A stretch of DNA of 64,000 bases from Ruminococcus sp. GTDB taxonomy: Bacteria; Bacillota; Clostridia; Oscillospirales; Ruminococcaceae. The position numbers and the translations under genes were made by a program. Location of the stretch: NCBI GenBank assembly GCA_017525915.1, contig JAFXSC010000012.1, forward strand, positions 62,001 through 126,000, written 5' to 3'. The first letter of the stretch is position 1, and each line of letters starts with the position of its first letter. A model generated the notes under the pieces. That model searched no databases, was not told the origin of the DNA, and saw only the letters and a program-made list of their open reading frames with translations. Below, piece after piece: positions 1-9,200 of the stretch.

Positions 1-1250
1 TCAACACCTTCGATCATAATATCATCATACAGTGCAAGGTAGCTGCTGTCGCCGATATGCTCAAGCGACGAGAGAACATAGTCGCTGCCCTCGTATATGA
101 CATCTATCTTCTTGAATTCGATCTTTTCACCGTTGAGGACATACACGCCCTTATAGGTAACGTCGGTAGAAACGGCATTCTCACCCTCGCCCTTCGTGAC
201 CTCCTCGTTGACAAAGCGTATAGCCTCACGCGGAACCTTGAGACCGCGGTAGGTGCCTCTCACAAGCTCGATGTTCTCGCATCTGTGCTGGACGAGCTCG
301 CTGTTGAACTCGCGGCAGGCAAGAATGAGAACGGCTCTTTTGGGGTCACCGTCATCGCGTATATCCTTAACCTCGGCGGAGAATATCTCCGGGCTCGATT
401 CGGGTCTTATCCTTACATAGTCGCCGACCTTGTACTCCTGACGGGAGTTGTCCACAACGCCTGCAAGATACCAGTTATAGCCGGTAATAAGCTTTCCGAC
501 GATCTTCGGATCATCGAGCCTTGTATCAGTGACAGCCTCGATCTCGTCGGCAGTAATGGACGTGAGCGAGCTTTCTGTGAGCTTCTGCTCATAACCGTCG
601 CAATAGCTGACGAAGTATGACGGCTTCGGCGAGGCAACGGTCTCTATCGGCTTTGCAGCCTCACGGCTGAGCTGATCGAGGCGGCTGCGGATATCGATTA
701 TCTGCTGGCTGAAATCGCTGACCTCGCTGGTTATTATCTGATATGTACTCATTCCGACGATGAGCTCGTCCTTCACGGATTTTACGCCCGGAAGGTCCAT
801 TTTATCGCGGGCGAAAAGGAATTCTCGGTAATTCTGGGCTATGCTCGCAGAAAGCTCAGCTGGCTGGGCAGATTCTCTGGTACCGGGATTCTGTATCTTC
901 TGGAGGATGGCAAGCTCCTTTTCGAGCCTTGCCTTCTCACGGTTGCGGCTTATCTGGGAATCGTCCGCATAAGCAACAGCTATCGTACTTCCGCTGCCGA
1001 GCTTTCCGCCGTCAGCGACGCTGTAACTGAGCACTCCCATGCCGCTGTAAGAAACAGGGGTCTCGTCCCTTATGAAAACGCCTCTGAACTCAGCTGAGGC
1101 GACCGCCTCGGAGATAAGAGCGCTTTCGGTGTCGCTGTCACGGTTTTTAAGATTATAGATAACGCTCACGAAGATAACGAGGAACAGCACAATGACTGTA
1201 TTTCTCAGTATCTTCACCAGCGCATTGCTCTCGGTTCCGGAAAAGCGCAT
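1..1250 (-). CDS. HlyD-like membrane-fusion/adaptor protein, C-terminus cut by window edge
   Basis: I translated this frame by hand from an ATG at 1250. It stays open to base 1, so the C-terminus lies outside the window. Residues about 13-30 form one membrane anchor after a short basic start (MRFSGTESNALVKILRN). A barrel-sandwich half, a coiled coil rich in E, K and Q, and a second beta-rich half follow, the last containing YRGLKVPREAIRF and GVYVLNGEKIEFKK. This pattern matches the HlyD-like adaptor common in Clostridia, which lacks a paired ABC transporter nearby; none is seen here either. It is the last gene of the miaB-mutL-miaA-hfq run, 12 bp after hfq, so co-transcription is likely. The cargo and partner cannot be told from sequence. 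Confidence 0.7.
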   Translation of the reverse strand, partial: MRFSGTESNALVKILRNTVIVLFLVIFVSVIYNLKNRDSDTESALISEAVASAEFRGVFIRDETPVSYSGMGVLSYSVADGGKLGSGSTIAVAYADDSQISRNREKARLEKELAILQKIQNPGTRESAQPAELSASIAQNYREFLFARDKMDLPGVKSVKDELIVGMSTYQIITSEVSDFSQQIIDIRSRLDQLSREAAKPIETVASPKPSYFVSYCDGYEQKLTESSLTSITADEIEAVTDTRLDDPKIVGKLITGYNWYLAGVVDNSRQEYKVGDYVRIRPESSPEIFSAEVKDIRDDGDPKRAVLILACREFNSELVQHRCENIELVRGTYRGLKVPREAIRFVNEEVTKGEGENAVSTDVTYKGVYVLNGEKIEFKKIDVIYEGSDYVLSSLEHIGDSSYLALYDDIMIEGV

Positions 1251-1262
1251 TCAGATCACACC

Positions 1263-1502
1263 TTATTCGCTTTTTTCGCTCGCGTCGAGTATAGAAACAG
1301 GTCTTACAGGGATAATTGTGGAAATAGCGTGCTTGTAAACGAGCTGCTGCTTTCCGTCGCAGTCAAAGATAGCGACATAGCTGTCGAAGCCTCTGACCAT
1401 TCCCTTGAACTGGAAACCGTTTGTGAGGATTATTGTTACCATTATCCTGTCTTTTCTGCACTGGTTGAGAAATACGTCCTGAAGATTTAACGCCTTGTTC
1501 AT
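1263..1502 (-). CDS. hfq: RNA chaperone Hfq
   Basis: This 79-residue Sm-fold protein forms a hexameric ring that binds small RNAs and mRNAs. The Sm1 region ([21 protein letters not shown]) and the Sm2 signature YKHAIST are intact, followed by a short tail. The frame is open further upstream, but the start at MNKALNLQ is preferred because AGGAGA lies about 7 bp before it; the alternative ATG two codons earlier directly abuts that site. It sits directly downstream of miaA, the classic miaA-hfq arrangement, and is probably transcribed from the miaB promoter. Confidence 0.96.
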   Translation of the reverse strand: MNKALNLQDVFLNQCRKDRIMVTIILTNGFQFKGMVRGFDSYVAIFDCDGKQQLVYKHAISTIIPVRPVSILDASEKSE

Positions 1503-1598
1503 ACACATTCTCCTGTCTTTGATTATTCGGCTGATGAGCCGCTGTGTATATCTCCGCACATTTCTGTCATGAAACAGAAATACACACAATACATTATA

Positions 1599-2552
1599 TC
1601 ATATATTCCAAAAATTTGCTATACATTTTTGTGATTTTTCTGAAATTTCGTTGAATTTAGTAAATTCATCCAAAATAATCCACTGGATGCGGTCATTTTT
1701 TCTAAACCATGTAAGCTGACGCTTGGCGTAACGGCGCGTTTCCTGCTGAATTTTCGCTATACACTCCGCGAGCGGCTGCTCACCGCGGAAACAGGGAATG
1801 AGTTCCTTGTAGCCTATCGCATTGGCGGAGGTACGCATTCCGCCACTCTCCCAGAGTGACCTTGCCTCCTCGACGAGCCCGTTTTCAGCCATTATCTCCA
1901 CGCGGCGGTCAATCCTGCGGTAAAGCGCAGCACGGTCGGCGTAATTCAGACCTATTATCAGCGAATCGTAGGGGCTTTCCTCCAGCCTGCTCTCAGCCTT
2001 CAGCTCACTGAAAAGCCTTCCGGTGACATGGCAGACCTCAAGTGCCCTTATCACGCGGATAAGATTGTTCGGATGTATAGCGGCAGCGGCTTCGGGGTCA
2101 AGCTCCGCGAGCCTTGCATGAAGGGCTTCATTGCCGTTTTCAGCCGCAAACGCAGCGAGTTCCGCGCGGTAAGCCTCATCGCTCCCGCCCTCTGAGAATT
2201 TCACGTTCCCGAGCAGACTGTCCACATACAGCCCCGTTCCGCCCACTATCACCGGGAGCTTTCCCCTGCCGAGGACCTCCCTTATCTTCTCATTCGCAAG
2301 CCTTACATAGTCCGCAGCGCTGAACGGCTCGTCCATATCGAGTATGCCGATGAGGTGGTGCGGTATCCCCTGCATCTCCTCCGCGGAAGGCTTGGCGGAG
2401 GCAATATCCATGCCCTTGTATATCTGCATGGAATCGGCAGATATGACCTCGCCGCCATATATCTTTGCAAGCTCCACACCGAGCGCGGTCTTGCCCGAGG
2501 CTGTCGGTCCGACTATCGCAAGGACTTTAGGCTTATTCACGGTCATCGTCAT
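1599..2552 (-). CDS. miaA: tRNA dimethylallyltransferase MiaA
   Basis: MiaA transfers a dimethylallyl group to A37 of tRNAs that read UNN codons; MiaB, encoded upstream, then methylthiolates the product. The 317-residue protein has the P-loop GPTASGKT near residue 15, SADSMQIYKGMDIASAKP, the GGTGLY motif and NAIGYKEL, all family hallmarks, and normal length. The start at 2552 has AGGAGG nine bases upstream; a second ATG two codons later cannot be excluded. Its 5' end overlaps the small membrane-protein gene by 20 bp, which implies translational coupling. Confidence 0.96.
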   Translation of the reverse strand: MTMTVNKPKVLAIVGPTASGKTALGVELAKIYGGEVISADSMQIYKGMDIASAKPSAEEMQGIPHHLIGILDMDEPFSAADYVRLANEKIREVLGRGKLPVIVGGTGLYVDSLLGNVKFSEGGSDEAYRAELAAFAAENGNEALHARLAELDPEAAAAIHPNNLIRVIRALEVCHVTGRLFSELKAESRLEESPYDSLIIGLNYADRAALYRRIDRRVEIMAENGLVEEARSLWESGGMRTSANAIGYKELIPCFRGEQPLAECIAKIQQETRRYAKRQLTWFRKNDRIQWIILDEFTKFNEISEKSQKCIANFWNI

Positions 2553-2718
2553 CTTTAATGTCCTCCTCATCACGAAGCCTGTCCTCCAGACGTTCCGAAA
2601 AACGCTTCACGCCGACAGTCAGGATAATGGCAAGCACCACCGCAGCTATCAGTATCAGCAGCGCATTGGAGAAGAACCAATTGAGCACGGATTTCGGTAT
2701 AAGTGCAGAAATATCCAT
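2533..2718 (-). CDS. Small single-span membrane protein
   Basis: This 61-residue protein has one clear hydrophobic span (about residues 17-37, ALLILIAAVVLAIILTVGV) followed by a charged, very acidic tail ending in DDDDRE. It starts 9 bp after mutL, preceded by a GGAGG-type site, and its end overlaps the start of miaA by 20 bp, so it is a genuine operon member and not a shadow frame. I do not recognise a family. The position between a repair gene and a tRNA-modification gene does not reveal a job. Confidence 0.75.
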   Translation of the reverse strand: MDISALIPKSVLNWFFSNALLILIAAVVLAIILTVGVKRFSERLEDRLRDEEDIKDDDDRE

Positions 2719-2727
2719 TTTTCCTCC

Positions 2728-4692
2728 TTACGTCCTTCCGAACTGGTGCTCGATATTGGACTTGCTGAGTGTGAACATCACCGGTCTGCCGTGCGGACAG
2801 TGGCGGATATTTTCATCGGAATAGACCCTCTCCGCAAGCGCCTGCAATTCCTCGTGACTGTTCCTGTCATTGCCGCGTATCGCCGATTTACAGGCGACCG
2901 TATGCAGAAGGTCGTCGAGGGTGTGGGACTGCGGGTCATGGCTGTACATACGCAGATTTCCGGCTATCTCGGTGATTATCTCCTCCATGTCAAGCTCCAT
3001 TATGAAGGTCGGAACTGCCGTTGCGACCACGCAGGGCTTCTGCGAAAAATCGAACGTGAACCCGAGGTCCTCAAGCAGTGCGGTATTCTCCTCAAGCGCA
3101 GTTATATCGTCACCGGCAAGCAGCAGCTTCACGCCTGTTATGAGCCCCTGACTGTACTGCCGGCAGTTGCGGCTTTTGAGGTCCTCGAAGATTATCCTCT
3201 CATGGGCGGCGTGCTTGTCTATCATTATCATGGTCTTGTCCTCAGCCTCGGCGATGATGTATACTCCGAACATCTCCCCTACCACGCGGATCTTAGGCTT
3301 TTCCGCCCACACCGAGGGCTTTTCTTCCGGGGGCTGTACGGCAGGCTTCGCCTTTTCAAGGCTCCTGCTGCTGATATAGCTGAAGCCCTCGACCTTATCG
3401 GGCACAGACTGTACTTCCGGGACTTTCTCCGCTTTTTCAGCCGTGACAGGTACTTCCGGCACGGGCTTATCCTCAGCCTTTTCGGCAGGAACAGAAACGG
3501 TCACGCTTTCAGGAGCGGTATTGGTATTATATGCTTCAAACACTGGTATATCCGCAGCCTCCGGCTTTTCCTCCATAGCTTTCTCGGTATCGGCTATCTT
3601 GTTCACCGGAGTGAAAATGAACTCCTGCTGCTTCATTTCGGGCTGCTCCACCGGCTTTGCGGTCCAGTCAACCTTCTTTTTCAACTCGAAATCATAGATA
3701 AGACCGTTCTCCATGAAGGCGTTCCTGACCGCGTAATACAGCGCATCGGAGACCTTTTTCTCGTCGGTGAACCTCACCTCTGCCTTTGCAGGGTGGATAT
3801 TTACGTCCATTGCCGACGGCGCAAGGTCGATGAACAACACGCAAGCCGGGAACTTTCCGGTCATTATCATATTCGTGTAGGCATTTTCAAGAGCCGCGGT
3901 ACATAGCCTTGAACGGACATATCTGCCGTTCACGAAGAAGTTCTGGAAGCTCCTGTTTGCCCGGGAATAAAGGGGCTTGACCGTGAAGCCGCTGACCCTT
4001 ATGCCCTCGTATTCATGCTCCACCGGAAGGAGGTCACGCGCAAGGTCTCGGCCGTATACCGCATATACCGCAGAATAGAGCTCACCGTCGCCTGCGGAGT
4101 TGAATTCCACTCTGTTGTCGCGTATGAACTTGAAAGCCACGGCAGGGTGCGACATGGTTATCTTCTGCAATATCTGGCTGACCGCATTTCCCTCTGCTAC
4201 GTCCTTTTTGAGGAATTTCCGCCGCGCGGGGACGTTGTAGAAAAGGTCACGGATTATCATGGTCGTACCGTCGGGACAGCCGGTCTGCTCATGGGATATC
4301 TCCTCGCTGCCGGATATCCTGTAAAGTGTGCCGTATTCCGCACCGCGAAGCTTGGTCATCACCTCTACCTCAGCGACAGCCGCCACGGAAGCAAGAGCCT
4401 CGCCGCGGAATCCCAGCGTAGTTATATTGTCAAGGTCAGCCTTCCCGCTTATCTTGCTGGTCGCATGGCGCAGGAAAGCCTTCGGCACCTCGCTGTGCTC
4501 TATACCGCAGCCGTCATCGGTCACGCGCATATAGGTCGTGCCGCCGTTCTTTATCTCAACGGTAATATGTCTCGCTCCGGAGTCAATAGAGTTCTCCACG
4601 AGTTCCTTTATGACCGATGCCGGGCGCTCTATGACCTCTCCGGCAGCGATAAGCTCTGCCAATTCCTTATCAAGGACGTTGATAACTGACAT
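2728..4692 (-). CDS. mutL: DNA mismatch repair protein MutL (endonuclease type)
   Basis: MutL links MutS mismatch recognition to strand removal. The N-terminal GHKL ATPase is complete (ELVENSIDSGA, DDGCGI, GFRGEAL, GTT-type region). A proline/glutamate-rich linker spans about residues 340-455. The C-terminal domain keeps the zinc/nuclease motifs: IDKHAAHERIIFE fits D-x-H-A-x2-E-x4-E, plus ACKSAIRGND and CPHGRP. So this MutL should nick DNA itself, as in bacteria without MutH. At 654 residues the length is normal. mutS is in a separate operon at 17.2-19.8 kb. Confidence 0.97.
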   Translation of the reverse strand: MSVINVLDKELAELIAAGEVIERPASVIKELVENSIDSGARHITVEIKNGGTTYMRVTDDGCGIEHSEVPKAFLRHATSKISGKADLDNITTLGFRGEALASVAAVAEVEVMTKLRGAEYGTLYRISGSEEISHEQTGCPDGTTMIIRDLFYNVPARRKFLKKDVAEGNAVSQILQKITMSHPAVAFKFIRDNRVEFNSAGDGELYSAVYAVYGRDLARDLLPVEHEYEGIRVSGFTVKPLYSRANRSFQNFFVNGRYVRSRLCTAALENAYTNMIMTGKFPACVLFIDLAPSAMDVNIHPAKAEVRFTDEKKVSDALYYAVRNAFMENGLIYDFELKKKVDWTAKPVEQPEMKQQEFIFTPVNKIADTEKAMEEKPEAADIPVFEAYNTNTAPESVTVSVPAEKAEDKPVPEVPVTAEKAEKVPEVQSVPDKVEGFSYISSRSLEKAKPAVQPPEEKPSVWAEKPKIRVVGEMFGVYIIAEAEDKTMIMIDKHAAHERIIFEDLKSRNCRQYSQGLITGVKLLLAGDDITALEENTALLEDLGFTFDFSQKPCVVATAVPTFIMELDMEEIITEIAGNLRMYSHDPQSHTLDDLLHTVACKSAIRGNDRNSHEELQALAERVYSDENIRHCPHGRPVMFTLSKSNIEHQFGRT

Positions 4693-4722
4693 CTTTTTAC
4701 CTCCAAACGTGCCGGCGGAATG

Positions 4723-6096
4723 TCATCTGCCGACTATCCTTCCTGTTACCGCCCAGTTCATAGCGCCGGTTATCTCAACATCGACGAACTGTCCGATGAG
4801 GGACTCGTCCCCTTCGAATTCAACGATTATGAACTCATTGCTCTTGCCGGTCAGGAAGCCTTTTTTCTTCTTGGATACGTCATCTGCGAGCACTCGCATG
4901 GTCCTTCCGATGAAGCGCTTGTAGTGCTCTGAGGATATCTCTCTCTGCACTTCAAGTAGCTCGCGCATACGGCAGCTCTTTTCCTCATCGGACGTACTGT
5001 CCGGCATTTCCGCAGCCTTTGTGCCGGAGCGCTTCGAGTATATGAACGAGTAGATATTGTCGTATCTCACACGTTTTATTATATCAAGAGTTGCGCGGAA
5101 ATCCTCATCTGTTTCATCAGGGAAACCGACAATTATATCTGTCGTCAGTGAGAAATCCGGGTCGCGTTCGTATATCCTGTCAACTATAGAGAGGTACTTT
5201 TCCGCAGTATACCGCCGGTTCATTCTCCTCAGCACATCATCGCTGCCGCTCTGAACGGGAAGGTGCAGGTGCTTTGCGACCTTTTCGCAGTCAAATATCG
5301 CGTCTATCAGCTCATCGGAAGCGTCCTTCGGGTGGGAGGACATGAAGCGTATGATAAAGTCGCCCTCTATCGCATTTATCTCCCTGAGAAGCTGCGGAAA
5401 GCTCATCTCACCGCCGAGGTCATTGCCGTAGGAATTGACGTTCTGACCGAGCAGCATTATCTCATTGTAGCCCTGAGCGGCAAGTCCCCTGACCTCCGCG
5501 ATTATATCCTCCGGACGGCGGCTGCGCTCCCTTCCGCGGACATATGGCACGATGCAGTAGGTGCAGAAGTTGTTGCAGCCGAACATTATCGGAACGGAAG
5601 CCTTGAAAGCACTCTCGCGTATCTGTGGCACGGCCGCCGAAAAATCGCCGTATTCCGCAATATCTTCACCGAAGCGCACACCTCTCAGCCTGTCGAGGAG
5701 AAGTGCCGGAAGACCGCTTATCGCCGATGTTCCGAGGACGATATCCACCTGCGGATAGGACTTCTTTATCTTTTCCGCAATATGGCTCTGTGCGGTCATA
5801 CAGCCTGCGATGCCGATTATTAGCGAAGGCTTGAGCTCCTTGAGCTTCTTCATGCTGCCGACGATGCCGAATACCCTGTCCTCCGCGGATTCACGCACCG
5901 CGCAGGTATTGAGTATGATAAGGTCAGCCTTAGTCTCGTCCTCAGTGAAGCCGAAGCCCATTTCGCTGAGCAGTCCCTTTATCTTCTCGCCGTCGGAAAC
6001 ATTGAGCTGACAGCCGAAGCTACGCACATAGGCAAGTCTTTCGCGTCCGCCGTAAATACTGTTTATCTCCTCAATCACAGACCTGTTATCGTTCAT
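4723..6096 (-). CDS. miaB: tRNA-2-methylthio-N6-dimethylallyladenosine synthase MiaB
   Basis: This radical-SAM methylthiotransferase acts on the MiaA product in tRNA. From the chosen start (MNDNRSVIEE) it is 457 residues long, with an N-terminal UPF0004 domain (YVRSFGCQLNVSDGEK, three cluster cysteines), the radical-SAM CxxxCxxC in GCNNFCTYCIVPYVRGRE, and a C-terminal TRAM domain. An open frame extends upstream but has no ribosome site; AAGAGGT lies 6-7 bp before the start used. It is the first gene of the operon, behind a near-consensus promoter at 6130-6158. miaA lies two genes downstream, so both enzymes of the pathway are co-transcribed. Confidence 0.96.
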   Translation of the reverse strand: MNDNRSVIEEINSIYGGRERLAYVRSFGCQLNVSDGEKIKGLLSEMGFGFTEDETKADLIILNTCAVRESAEDRVFGIVGSMKKLKELKPSLIIGIAGCMTAQSHIAEKIKKSYPQVDIVLGTSAISGLPALLLDRLRGVRFGEDIAEYGDFSAAVPQIRESAFKASVPIMFGCNNFCTYCIVPYVRGRERSRRPEDIIAEVRGLAAQGYNEIMLLGQNVNSYGNDLGGEMSFPQLLREINAIEGDFIIRFMSSHPKDASDELIDAIFDCEKVAKHLHLPVQSGSDDVLRRMNRRYTAEKYLSIVDRIYERDPDFSLTTDIIVGFPDETDEDFRATLDIIKRVRYDNIYSFIYSKRSGTKAAEMPDSTSDEEKSCRMRELLEVQREISSEHYKRFIGRTMRVLADDVSKKKKGFLTGKSNEFIIVEFEGDESLIGQFVDVEITGAMNWAVTGRIVGR

Positions 6097-6129
6097 TGAC
6101 CGCACCTCTTTCAAAAAGCATACACAGTT

Positions 6130-6158
6130 ATTATAACACATCTGCACCGGTATTTCAA
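6130..6158 (-). promoter_or_regulatory. Promoter of the miaB-mutL-miaA-hfq operon
   Basis: On the minus strand, TTGAAA (6153-6158) and a perfect TATAAT (6130-6135) are separated by 17 bp. The -10 box ends 34 bp before the miaB start. No comparably strong promoter was seen inside the operon. Confidence 0.8.
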
Positions 6159-6209
6159 GTGGCTGCCGTAACGCCTGCCGTGTGCGGAGCGGCGTCTCCT
6201 GCAAGGCAC

Positions 6210-6245
6210 AAAAAAAGTGCACACCTGTCCGGAGACCGGTATGCA
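6210..6245 (-). terminator. Terminator of the LRR-dockerin gene
   Basis: On the minus strand a long interrupted stem (GTGCA, ACC and GTC pairing with GAC, GGT and TGCAC around a TCCG loop) is followed by seven T residues, 10 bp after the stop codon at 6256. Confidence 0.85.
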
Positions 6246-6255
6246 CCGCGTTAGT

Positions 6256-9200
6256 TTATTTGTCAGTTTTCTTGCTCTCCCTTGCGAGAAGGAATTCTTC
6301 AAGTGTAAGGTTCTCATTTTCTGCGAGGTTAGCGCAGTATGTGAGGAGGAGCGAAGCATCAACGGCTGTAACAAGTCCGTCGCCGCTGATATCGTACTTC
6401 ACGATAACGTCCGTTGACGGAAGTGGTGCATCGGGAGCGGATAGCTCTGCACACTTCACAAGTATCTTTGATGCGTCAACAGCGTTAATCACGCCGTTTC
6501 CGTCGATATCGCCGAATTTTCCGGCAGTGACTTCCTTCTTTTCAAGGAAGAAAACAGAATTTGATTTAGTGTCAGCGATAGTCATTGTTACAAGGTCAAA
6601 TACTGCCGGTTCGGTATTATCGCCGTAGATAAGCACCTTGTCCTTGCCGCCGGCAGCAGTCTCGTCCGCTGTCCATGAGAAGGTATTCATTACCGGGTTC
6701 TGACCGCCCTCACTCATGAATGAATCCATCGTGAAGTCATCATTGAAGGTGAGCTCAAAGGTTATATCGTCACTAAACAGGAGCTCGGCTCCGTTCTCAT
6801 TGTTTACGCGCTTGTAGATGCTCCATGTGCCGAGGGCCTTCTCGTTCATGACCTGCTCATATCCCGTAACTGTGGAAGTAGTGGTCGATGTGGTAACTGT
6901 TGTTGTGGTAGTTGTTGTTGTTGTAGTGCTTGTGGTGGAAGTAGTTGTATTCAGCACCTCTATCTTGGAGATATCAACGATTACTCTTGCGAATGAGTCG
7001 ATAGTCGTGCAGGTGAGCTCAACATCATCGCCTTTCTTGAGTGCGGCAAGCTTGGCGTTTGCTTCATCTGAAAGATCAGCTCTGCTGTAAAGGTACTTTG
7101 AACCGGTCTCCATGTAGATATAGCTGCCGTCGATATGGTCGAACACACCTGTAATAATGAGCTGCTGCTGATTGTGATAGCCGGTAGTTATGGTCGTAGT
7201 AGTTGTTGTAGTAGTTGTTGTTGTAGTGGTGCTTGTGTTCTTCTTTGTAGTTGTGGTGGAAGTTGTAGTAGGCTTCTTTGTGGTGGTGGTGGAAGTAGTT
7301 GTAGGCTTCTTTGTGGTAGTAGTCGAAGTTGTTGTAGGCTTCTTGGTAGTAGTTGTGGTAGTTGTGCTTGTGGTGGAAGTCGTAGCGGGCTTCTTAGTTG
7401 TTGTGGTCGTTGTAGTAGTTGTTGTAGTAGTAGATGTTGTGGTAGTAGTTGAACCGATGACGTTTACCTTGAACTCGAAGTCAGGGAAATCGCTGCCCTT
7501 GTAGAAGCTGTAATTTGAAGCGTCATAGAGAATGTTTCCGAGCTGGATATTGCGCAGAGCAACAGTAGCATCGCCGAGCTTCGCATTGTCAGAAACATAG
7601 CAGTCTAAAAGTATGCGGCTGATGCCGTAAGGCGATGCGATGAGGCAGTAGGTCTGACCGTCACCCATGGTACATACACTTTGATTGCCTTCATAATCAT
7701 AATAATTCACAGTTGAGATGCTTACACCGTCAGTATCCTCCGGCATGAAGTAGAAATAATTGATATCACTTTCTGCGTCGATATCGACAGCAAGTGTTAC
7801 AGAAGTACCAGGGGCGGCATCGTGGTCGAAGCCGTTTTCCACTTCTCTGTCAGCGAGCTGGGGAAGCTTAGTGAAAGCTCCTGCCTTTTCAGCCTCGCCG
7901 TCAACTACACTGGCAGACAGGTTGTACAGCATGATACCGTAGAAATCGCGGACTGAGCTCTCGCCGTCGCAGTTTACGTCAAATGAAAGGTCAACATACT
8001 CAGTAGTCATGGGCATTGTGAGGCTGTTGAGAAGAATGCCGACATCCAGTGCATTGAGTTTGCCGTCCTTGTTGACGTCGCCGGCATCCCAGTTCCATGT
8101 GGAGGGCTTCTTCGGGTCAAAAGCCGATGTGGTGGTGTAATAAGGGAGCTTCGATATCACACCGCTGAGGTATTTGGTGAGCGCATCGCTGTCGGCAGCA
8201 GTAATACCGTCACCGGGGTCACACACATCAGCGTTTGCCAGACCCTGAGGGCTGAGCGGATTGGACTTGCTGTCGTGTAAGTATTCCATGAGCGCAGTAG
8301 CGTCCTTGGTATCGACCTTGCCGTCGCAGTTGACATCACCGTAGAGTGAGACCTGAACAGCGGTCGTAACTGTTGTTGTGGCAGTCGAAGTTGTGGTCGT
8401 TGTAGTTGTAGTTGAAGTCGTAGGAACCTCGCCGAGGGAAACGAACTCAAATCCGTTGTCCATAGCGTATATCTGGGCTGTTGAATACTCATAGCCGTAA
8501 ACCGTGGGGAGGGGCTCCTCGCCGTCATAACAGAATACCCATTTGCTGTTGTCGATATCGCAGTCAGGGTTGAGGATAGTCACCTTTGTGAGATGATTGC
8601 CCTTGAAGGCGTGATAGTCGAGGCTGTGAGTGGTCGCCGGAAGCGTTATCTCAGTGAACTGGCAGTCCTCAAATGCGGACATACCTACATTATAGAGATT
8701 TATATCGAACGATTCAAGTCCCGAGAATTCAAAGGCTGAATCTCCTATGTTCACATAGCTGCCGGGCAGACTGATAGAGGTGAGCGCGGTGCAGTTCGTG
8801 AACGCCTTTTCACCGACATAATAGATTTCACCCGATGAAGTGACAGAAGTAAGGGCGCTGTCTGCCGCAAAGCAGAGCATGGGTATTTCGGTCACGCCGC
8901 TGCCGATAGTAACGGCGGTAAGCTGTTCGCAGCCCTCGAAGGCGCCGCTCTTTAAAGTTGTAACGCTGTCAGGGATGACCAATTCCGTGATAGATGTCCC
9001 TGCAAAGGCGTCTGAATAGATCCCCTCAAGGGAATCAGGCAGAGTTATCTTAGTCAGCTTTTTGCAGTCGTGAAAGGCATAGCCGCCTATCCTTTTAATG
9101 CTGCTGCCAAACCTGACATCTGCGAGTTCAGCGCAGTCGGCAAAGGCGTAATTGTCGATATAGGTCACGCTGTCGGGAATGTTTATCTTTGTGAGATGCT

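Noticed and set aside
2344-3906. Open frame of 520 codons on the plus strand
   Set aside because: It is antisense to mutL and miaA, which have full family motifs; no ribosome site and arginine/leucine-rich shadow composition.
7180-7460. Repeats that could suggest a CRISPR array
   Set aside because: Units are short Thr-codon repeats in frame with a protein, without unique spacers of constant length.
7135-7504. Val-rich and Cys/Ser-rich open frames on the plus strand
   Set aside because: Complement of the Thr-codon linker of the LRR-dockerin gene.
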